Below, in pieces: positions 57,145 through 64,000 of a stretch of DNA of 64,000 bases. The stretch is taken from the NCBI GenBank assembly GCA_036924085.1, contig JAVGWX010000007.1, positions 68,289,360 through 68,353,359 of the forward strand, read 5' to 3'. The notes under the pieces were generated by a model. The model was not told where the DNA came from and searched no databases. It saw only the letters and a program-made list of their open reading frames with translations. The first letter of the stretch is position 1. The number at the start of each line of letters is the position of its first letter. A program made the translations under genes and the position numbers. This DNA is from Ariolimax columbianus (lineage: Eukaryota; Mollusca; Gastropoda; Stylommatophora; Arionidae).

Positions 57145-57810
57145 GATGTACTTCTGTGACTGGTGTGAGTCTGTGAGTCTATGTCTCTGTGGCTGGTGTT
57201 AGTCTGTGGCTAGTGTGAATATGTGGGTCTGTGTCTGCTGTGAATCTGTGGCTGGTGTGAGTCTGTGGCTGGTGTAAGTCTGTGACTCTGTGAGTCTGTT
57301 GCTGGTGGGAGTCTGTGAGTCTATGTCTCTGTGGCTGGTGTGAGTCTGTGGCTGGTGTGAGTCTGTGGCTTGTGTGAATCTGTGAGTCTGTGTTTGCTGT
57401 GAGTCTGTGGCTGGTGTGAGTCTCTGACTGGTGTGAGTCTGTGGCTGATGTGAGTCTGTGGCTGGTGTTAGTCTGTGGCTAGTGTGAATATGTAAGTCTG
57501 TGTCTGCTGTGAATCTGTGGCTGGTGTGAGTCTGTGGCTGGTGTAAGTCTGTGACTCTGTGAGTCTGTTGCTGGTGTAAGTCTGTGAGTCTGTGAATCTG
57601 TGGCTGGTGTGAGTCTGTGGTTGGTATGTGTCTGTGAGTCTGTGGCTGGTGTGAGTCTGTGGCTGGTGTGAGTCTGTGAGTCTGTGGCTGGTGTGAGTCT
57701 GTGGCTGGTGTGAGTCTGTGAGTCTGTGGCTGGTGTGAGTCTGTGGCTGGTGTGAGTCTGTGAGTCTGTGGCTGGTGTGAGTCTGTGGCTGGTGTGAGTG
57801 TGTGAGTGCC
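57145..57810. repeat. 17/25-bp composite minisatellite
   Basis: Units TGGCTGGTGTGAGTCTG (17 bp) and a 25-bp form with an extra TGAGTCTG alternate. At 57590-57790 they form a regular 42-bp higher-order unit, which keeps a minus-strand frame open with the 14-residue repeat HTSHRLTPATDSQT. Confidence 0.9.
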
Positions 57811-57914
57811 TCCTCTTGGCTTCGTCGATGAATGCGAAAAAGAGATTGATAGACGGAGAAACTATAATGAACAGAAAGGCAATATTCCGCATTTATTTAA
57901 ATAGGAGAACGAAG

Positions 57915-58320
57915 CCACCACTATAGTTTATCGTCATCCCAAGAAACCACCCCTGCCGTTTATTGTCCTATCAAGAAACCACCACTACAGTTTCCCCTTC
58001 GGTCAAAAAGTCACCACTACAGTTCCTCATCTCTCAAGAAGACACCACTACAATTTCTTTCTATTTCAAGAATCCACCACTACAATTTCCCCTCCTCTCA
58101 AGAAGCCACCACTACAGTTTCCCCTCCTCTCAAGAAGCCACCACTACAATTTCCCCTCCTCTCAAAAAGCCACCACTACAGTCTTCCCTCTTCTCAAAAA
58201 ACTACCACAACAGTTTCCTCTTCTCTCAAGAAGCACCCACTACAGTTACCCCTCCTCAAAAAGTCACCACTACAGTTCCCCCTCTTGTAAAGAAGCCACG
58301 ACTACAGTTTCTGCAATTAT
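57915..58320. repeat. 32-bp minisatellite, about 12-13 copies
   Basis: The unit has CAAGAAGCCACCACTACAGT then TTCCCCTCCTCT. It is more diverged than most arrays in the window. It borders a second array with the same 32-bp period but different sequence. Confidence 0.88.
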
Positions 58321-58339
58321 TGGCCATGGTAAGAGGAAG

Positions 58340-60412
58340 GCGAAAGAGTAGTTGAAGAGTAACGTGAAAGAGTAGTGGAAGAGTAACAAGAAAGAACACA
58401 AGAACACTTATACCATAACAAGAAAGAACACTGGTACCGTAATCAGAAAGAACACTGGTACTGTAACAAGAAAAAATACAAGAACACTGGTACCGTAACA
58501 AGATAGACCACAAGAACACTGGTATTGTAACAAGAAAGACCACAAGAACACTGGTACCGTAACAAGATAGACCACAAGAACACTGGTATTGTAACAAGAA
58601 AGAATACAAGAACACTGGTACCGTAACAAGATAGACCACAAGAACACTGGTACCGTAACAAGATAGACCACAAGAACACTGGTATTGTAACAAGAAAAAC
58701 CACAACAACCCTGGTACTGTAACAAGAAAGACCACAAGGACACTGGTATTGTAACAAAAAAGAACACTGGTACCGTAACAAGAAAGAAGATAAGAACACT
58801 TGTACCATAACAAGAAAGAACAAAAGAACAGTTGTACCATAACAAGAAAGAACACAAGAACACTGGTACTTTAACAAGAAAAAACACAAGAACACTTGTG
58901 CCGTGACCAGAAAGTCCACAAGAACACTTGTACTGTAACAATAAAGAACAAAAGAACACTGGTACCGTAACAAGAAAGAACACAAGAACACTGGTACCAT
59001 AACAAGAAGGAACACTGGTACCGTAACAAGAAAAAACACTGGTACCGTAACAAGAAAGACCACAAGAACACTGGTACCATAACACGAAAGAACACTGGTA
59101 CCGTAACAAGAAAGACGATAAGAACACTTGTACCATAACAAGAAAGAACACTTGTACCATAACAAGAAAGAACACTTGTACCGTAACAAGAAAGAACAAA
59201 AGAACAGTTGTACCATAACAAGAAAGAACACTTGTACCATAACAAGAAAGAACACTTGTACCATAACAAGAAAGAACACTTGTACCATAACAAGAAAGAA
59301 CACTTGTACCATAACAAGAAAGAACACTTGTACCATAACAAAAAAGAACACAAGAACACTGGTACCGTAACAAGAAAGAACACAAGAACACTTGTACCGT
59401 AACAAGAAAGAACACAAGAACACTGGTACCATAACAAGAAGGAACACTGGTACCGTAACAAAAAAGACGATAAGAACACTTGTACCATAACAAGAAAGAA
59501 CAAAAGAACAGTTGTACCATAACAAGAAAGAACACAAGAACACTGGTACCGTAACAAGAAAGAACACAAGAACACTGGTACCGTAACAAGAAAGAACACA
59601 AGAACACTGGTACCATAACAAGAAGGAACACTGGTACCGTAACAAAAAAAAAGACAAGAACACTTGTACCGTAACAAGAAAGAACACAAGAACACTTGTA
59701 CCGTAACAAGAAAGAACACAAGAACACTGGTACCATAACAAGAAGGAACACTGGTACCGTAACAAGAAAAAACACTGGTACCATAACAAGAAAGACCACA
59801 AGAACACTGGTACCATAACACGAAAGAACACTGGTACCGTAACAAGAAAGAACACAAGAACACTTGTACCGTAACAAGAAAGAGCACTGGTACCATAACC
59901 AAAAAAAAGACAAGAACACTTGTACCGTAACAAGAAAGAACACAAGAACACTGGTACCGTAACAAGAAAGAACACAAGAACACTTGTACCGTAACAAGAA
60001 AGAACACTGATACCGTTTCAAGAAAGAAGACAAGAACACTTGTACCGTAACAAGGAAGAACACAAGAACACTTGTACCGTAACAAGGAAGAACACAAGAA
60101 CACTTGTACTGTAACAATAAAGAACAAAAGAACACTTGTACCATAACAAGAAAGAACACTTGTACCCTAACAAAAAAGAACACAAGAACACTTGTACCGT
60201 AACAAGAAAGAACACAAGAACACGTGTACCATTACAAGAAAGAACACTGGTACTGTAACAAGAAAGAACATTTGTACCGTAACAAGAAAGAACACAAGAA
60301 CACTTGTACCTTAACAAGAAAGAACACAAGAACACTTGTACCGTGACCAGAAAGACCACAAGAACACTTGTACGGTAACAATAAAGAACACAAGAATGCT
60401 GGTACCATAACA
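58340..60412. repeat. 24/32-bp minisatellite, about 2.1 kb
   Basis: A 32-bp unit (ACCGTAACAAGAAAGAACAC then AAGAACACTTGT) is mixed with a 24-bp unit lacking the ACAAGAAC block. Many units carry GGTACC. The mixture allows three overlapping minus-strand frames of 418-591 codons (VFFLVMVQ, FLLRYQCS, LSCYGTSV repeats). Frames shift between them at each 32-bp unit, so I treat them as repeat artefacts. Confidence 0.92.
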
Positions 60413-60604
60413 AGTTGTTGTTGTTATAGATCTAGCAGCATTTGGGCTCTCGTCCTTCTGCCCAATGACATCTAACAGTATCAGCACATATTCAACAGCT
60501 GTTGTCTAATGTCATACAAAGTTGTCCATGTCTATGGGCTCGGAGGAAGAAGCATTTTCCTCAAATCATGGAGCACTAAGCACTCAAAGAGATGATGAGC
60601 AACG
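60413..60604. other. Unique sequence after a short TTG run
   Basis: AAGTTGTTGTTGTTATAG at the left end could be the tail of another TTG-tailed retroposon, but no matching body or target-site duplication was found. Confidence 0.35.
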
Positions 60605-60750
60605 GTGAATGTTGGTGTGGTAGAAGTTTATGTCTGTGTGGTAGAAGTTTATGTCTGTGTGGTAGAAGTGTTTGTTGGTGTGGTAGAAGTGTGTGTTGGT
60701 GTGGTAGAAGTGTGTGTTGGTGTGGTAGACGTGTGTGTAGGTGTGATAGA
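60605..60750. repeat. 21-bp tandem repeat, about 7 copies
   Basis: The unit is GTGTGGTAGAAGTGTGTGTTG with a TTTATGTCT variant in early copies. It is open in all frames because 21 is divisible by three. Confidence 0.9.
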
Positions 60751-60799
60751 GGAAGATGAAAGTTACTAGATAATGTGATGGTGAATGACACACATTGAA

Positions 60800-61110
60800 G
60801 TGGGCGCGTGTGATACAAGTTAATGTGTGGGTTTGTGGAACAAGTTAATGTGTGGGTTTGCGGAACAAGTTAATGTGTGGGTGTATGGAACAAGTTGTGG
60901 TTATGGAAGAGTATGTTACTGTGTGGGTGTGTGTAACATGTGTTTATGGAAGAGCATGTTACTGTGTGGGTGTGTGTAACGTGTGTTTATGGAAGAGCAT
61001 GTTACTGTGTGGGTGTGTGTAACATGTGTTTATGGAAGAGCATGTTACTGTGTGGGTTGGGAACCTCGTTGTATTTATGAAAGAGCATGTTACTGTGTGG
61101 GTGTGTGGGT
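60800..61110. repeat. 25-bp and 43-bp tandem repeats
   Basis: Three copies of GAACAAGTTAATGTGTGGGT plus TTGCG-like ends are followed by about four copies of a 43-bp unit (AAGAGCATGTTACTGTGTGG then GTGTGTGTAACATGTGTTTA). The two units share TGTGTGGGT, suggesting stepwise growth. Confidence 0.85.
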
Positions 61111-62486
61111 GTCACATGCTTGTATCGTGTAAAGGCATGCAGATGTGTGAGTGTGTAAAACACGTTTGTAATGTGACATTGAAAGAAGAGGGGACATGAA
61201 GTTCTATGAAGTAGAATATGTAGGATAGTGGCATTCCTGAACGCTTGTGTCCGTGTCGTATGTTAGGTCAATATATAAAGGTTATCCAAGCATCGTATGA
61301 AACTGAATTTAGGAGGAGACGACCCAGGATTATACATGCCAAACAATCAGATTATTTGTCTCCCTGTTTTGGCGTGGCGTTTGTATGTGTATATTTATAC
61401 ATGTCTGGCTAGGGTGTCATGCATGCGCGTTTGGATGCCTTGTTGATTGTTTTTCATTGAGATCAAGGTCGGTATTTCTTTGTTTTGCAAAGTGGGCGTT
61501 GTCTTAAGGCTGAACCTAAACAGTTTGAGGATAGATGAAGATATGTGACTGTAAGACAAGGAAATATGCCGAGCAACAAAATCCACGAAGATGATCCCAT
61601 AAGTGTAAGTCTGGCATTGTTGGCGTCTTGCTCAGAAGATATCAGCTCTGTCCTTGTACTGTTTTAATTATAGTACGATAAATTGACAGAGGATAAGCAT
61701 AAGCATAGTGATTGCCACGTTTACTCGTATTCAGTTAACCAAAAAAGTTGTTTATGGTTGATATAAGAGCGCCTTATATAATGAAGACAAATCCTCTTAC
61801 CAAACAAACAAAAAATGTTCACGCTTTAAAAAAAAAGGATTTTTCCATTGTTAATAAATGGCATGATTATTCCTGATCCCGTTTCGAAAATCGGCGTGGA
61901 AACTTCACAGAAGGTCGGTTAAGGTGTGGATAAGTTATATATACACTGATGTTACAGATTTATTGTGCGGATTCGAAATTCAAAATGCATGTGAATTTAT
62001 TTCCATTGTGATGCTCGTGATGTTCATTAAAGGCACTGTGAAATGTGGATACGTTTCTTCAAATTTTGGAACAGATTTTCCTGCGTGTAAAGTGGATTGT
62101 GGATTGCGGATTGTGGATATGTTTCTGATATTTAGCGACATAAGGTTAAACTGTTGTCAATAGGTTCCTTAGCTTTAATTTAACAAATATTTCAAATCGC
62201 AGGAATAATAACTTGAAAATAAATTGAACAAAATAAACATATTAGAAAGGCTGTTTTCAGTTGTACGAATCTGATCATCTTTGTAAACAGTATGTGCTTT
62301 GACTCGTAATGTAGTATATATTGTAGCGTAAACCATCTCTGTAATAGGGCACTTACTTGTTTATCTATAGACTTTCAGTCACGAGAATAATTACATTTGT
62401 CATTTTATACTTCGCCGGGAACCGACAGGAAACTAGTAAAAGGTCGGACTAATCTGATAACCCATTTATGTCTAGTGCCACCAATC
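61111..62486. other. No recognisable feature
   Basis: AT-rich unique sequence. Open frames of 63 codons (61395-61586, minus) and 79 codons (61924-62163, plus) show no family motif or splice context I can support. Confidence 0.5.
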
Positions 62487-62880
62487 TAAACAACAGTTTG
62501 GCTTGGCGTGGCTTGGCTTGTCTTTGCTTCGTTCGTTCTCAATCTCCCACTACCAACCCCTAAAATAGGCTTAAATAACAGAATGTAGTCCAGAGAACGG
62601 AATGCGCTGTGTCGTAGGTTTCAGCTTGACTGTGATATTTGCACCTTTCGGTCCAACACATCCGACTTAAGCAAGCATTTTTTTAGTACAGGGTGATCAT
62701 TCCCTCTTCGATCCCTTCTCCTTAACCAGTCTCCTCTGCTGCATCCTGGTATCCAGGATCATGGCGTGGAGGTGTAGAAAGGTCTTGGCAGCTCTGGTTC
62801 GCTGACCCTGACTCTAGCAGTCAGCTATGGGTCGCTGACCACTGAAGCTCATCCAATGCTCAGCACCTTAAACAACAGTT
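62487..62880 (-). mobile_element. Family A retroposon, full length, with 12-bp target-site duplication
   Basis: TAAACAACAGTT at 62487-62498 recurs exactly at 62869-62880, bounding a 370-bp element. From the left it has a TGGCTTGGCG-type simple tail, GCTTCGTTCGTTCTCAATCT, the GAATGTAGTCCAGAGAACGG and GTGATATTTGCACCTTTCGG blocks, CATTCCCTCTTCGATCCC, GGTATCCAGGATCATGGCG, GGTTCGCTGACCCTGACTC, and ends GCTCAGCACCT. This copy defines the family A boundaries. It has no coding capacity. Confidence 0.9.
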
Positions 62881-62935
62881 AGATAACGTTTAGTACCTTG
62901 CAGAGCTAGCTACAACTTAATATGTTGGTTACTTA

Positions 62936-63010
62936 CTCGCTATTGTTCGATCCCCGCTGTCTGTACGCCCCAGTTGACACAACTGTAAATGAGTACCTTC
63001 CATAATGTTA
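62936..63010 (+). mobile_element. Partial tRNA-derived SINE
   Basis: B-box-like TTGTTCGATCCCCG (about 62946) is followed by CCCCAGTTGACACAACTGTA and AATGAGTACC, the SINE core shared with 20930. The A box is not clear. Confidence 0.5.
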
Positions 63011-63093
63011 GAAGAAGAAAGGCACATGAGACCATGAAGGAAAACATCGAGGCCTAGTAGCTTACCTTACTTGCTATTACACATTTGATAAAG

Positions 63094-63350
63094 GGAGACG
63101 CCGTGGGCTAGTGGTTAGGTGACACGGCTCACAACCGTAGGTGCTGGGTTCGATCCCCATCACAGTACCAGACGTTAACCGGGGGAAGCACATCCTTAGA
63201 AAATGCAGGGGGAAGCAGATCCTTGCATGAAATAAATGCTGAAGTCGGATGCACAGGGCGAGAAGCGCAAAATAAAAACCACAGTACAACGCATACCGCC
63301 TTGGGGAATAGATAAATAAGGTGAGGCCAAAAAAAAAACCAAAACAAAAA
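63094..63350 (+). mobile_element. tRNA-derived SINE
   Basis: The tRNA-like head at about 63098-63172 has A box GTGGGCTAGTGGTTAGG and B box GGGTTCGATCCCC at normal spacing. The body contains the repeated block GGGGGAAGCACATCCTT and GGGGGAAGCAGATCCTT, and the 3' end is A-rich (63330-63350). The boxes look intact. No clear target-site duplication was found. Confidence 0.65.
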
Positions 63351-63800
63351 TCTGATGAATGAGAAATCTAAATTTTAAGAGTATAGCAAATTGTGTTTGC
63401 TTGTTTGCAAGGTTGGCTAACTTTCAATTTACAATTCATCTCAGCTGACATATTTCTGTATCAGTTTAATTTGTATGTTTGCTTTTGAGTTTAATTTTGG
63501 TGTGGATTTTATTTTTTTATAACAAAATACCTTGTCTGAGTTGAACAAACGATGTACACATATACTACAGACTGCCATTGATCATTCACAGCAGGTATTG
63601 TATGTATGTGTATGTGTGTTTACGTACGCATGCGCATGCGCGCTTATGTGGTGTTCAACATACAACCATTTGAACTACATTATATTGAGCCCTAAAGCAC
63701 ATGACATTAGAATGTATGAAATATTGTGACACATCTAAACGCGGAGACTAGTATCCAGCAGGTAATAAAATAATTTTTGTTTCAACTGCTACAAACTGAA
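63351..63800. other. No recognisable feature
   Basis: AT-rich, with a short GT/GC alternating tract at about 63600-63645. Confidence 0.5.
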
Positions 63801-63804
63801 AGGG

Positions 63805-64000
63805 TCACCGGGATAAGAGGGTTATGTTCATTGGTTCCAATTCATAGGCGTCTCCGTATTTGTAGACTATGCGCGTGGCGCCCTGTGAGTAACCTCTCAT
63901 GGCGTGAGCCTGTGTGCTGAATATGGAGACTCTGGGCCGCCCAAACTGCAGGATCCCCCTCTCGGTCTCACTGGTGTAATCCAAAGGAATGCAAGGCACG
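63805..64000 (-). CDS. Putative coding exon of an unidentified protein, runs off right edge
   Basis: A minus-strand frame is open from the window edge for 65 codons and reads PCIPLDYTSETERGILQFGR, RVSIFSTQAHAMRGYSQGAT then RIVYKYGDAYELEPMNITLL. Unlike other frames here, it is not low-complexity, repetitive or LINE-like, and it has a globular protein-like composition. The frame ends at TGA inside CCCGGTGACC, which can serve as a splice donor (G/GTGAC), so this may be an internal exon. I do not recognise the protein family. A chance frame or an unknown mobile-element gene is possible. Confidence 0.4.
   Translation of the reverse strand, partial: VPCIPLDYTSETERGILQFGRPRVSIFSTQAHAMRGYSQGATRIVYKYGDAYELEPMNITLLSR

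Noticed and set aside
58408..60183. 591-residue membrane-like protein (Phe/Leu/Val-rich) on the minus strand
   Set aside because: Three overlapping frames of the same 24/32-bp repeat are open, and the peptide merely cycles through them. The hydrophobicity comes from the repeat composition.
60413..60604. Another TTG-tailed retroposon
   Set aside because: It has a short TTG run but no family B blocks and no target-site duplication.
63129..63347. 72- and 70-codon minus-strand frames
   Set aside because: They lie antisense across a tRNA-type SINE and show no conserved motif.

Overview
This window looks like eukaryotic, probably molluscan, intergenic DNA. A heterobranch gastropod is my guess, made from the style of its LINEs, its tRNA-derived SINEs and its very high minisatellite load. 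It is not bacterial: there are no operons, no ribosome-binding-site spacing, no rRNA genes and no convincing host gene. The only plausible piece of a host protein is an unidentified open segment running off the right edge (63805-64000, minus). The longest coding frame that is not tandem repeat (37718-40177, minus) belongs to a non-LTR retrotransposon.

Layout. 1-4620: decayed LINE, L1/Tx1-like and Penelope-like reverse transcriptase pieces, with four copies of a short retroposon (called family A here) and one of a second (family C). 5417-8990: a 30-bp and a 34-bp minisatellite, plus family B and C retroposons. 9-16 kb: further A, B and C copies, an RNase H remnant, and 19/20-bp arrays. 16.4-18.4 kb: a ZBED-type hAT transposase pseudogene with a family B retroposon inserted in it, flanked by an 11-bp target-site duplication. 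20.7-30.3 kb: a 5,641-bp tandem duplication whose second copy has lost about 2.7 kb, joined to two long (TTG)n-rich arrays and a family B copy containing sixteen 37-bp repeats. 30.3-36.5 kb: more A copies, a tRNA-type SINE with target-site duplications, LINE pieces, a second hAT pseudogene and 42/20-bp arrays. 36.6-40.2 kb: a hAT remnant with 15-bp terminal inverted repeats, into which a 5'-truncated RT/RNase H LINE inserted (12-bp target-site duplication); the LINE reads in frame into the hAT C-terminal domain. 40.9-53.3 kb: a 41-bp satellite of about 300 copies containing a 100-N assembly gap. 53.7-61.1 kb: a LINE pseudogene, a SINE and a run of minisatellites. 62.5-63.3 kb: a full-length family A copy and SINE pieces.

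The main theme is how interspersed retroposons give rise to tandem repeats. Families A, B and C are backed by target-site duplications at one or more copies. Each ends in a simple-sequence tail ((GAA)n, (CAA)n, poly-A), and in each a 31-37 bp internal segment has expanded at one locus (31 bp x5, 37 bp x16, 34 bp x25). The B tail together with host flank seems to have produced the 2.8-kb and 1.4-kb TTG arrays. Tandem repeats occupy roughly a third of the window. All family names (A, B, C) are mine. All calls rest on reading and translating by eye; no database search was possible.
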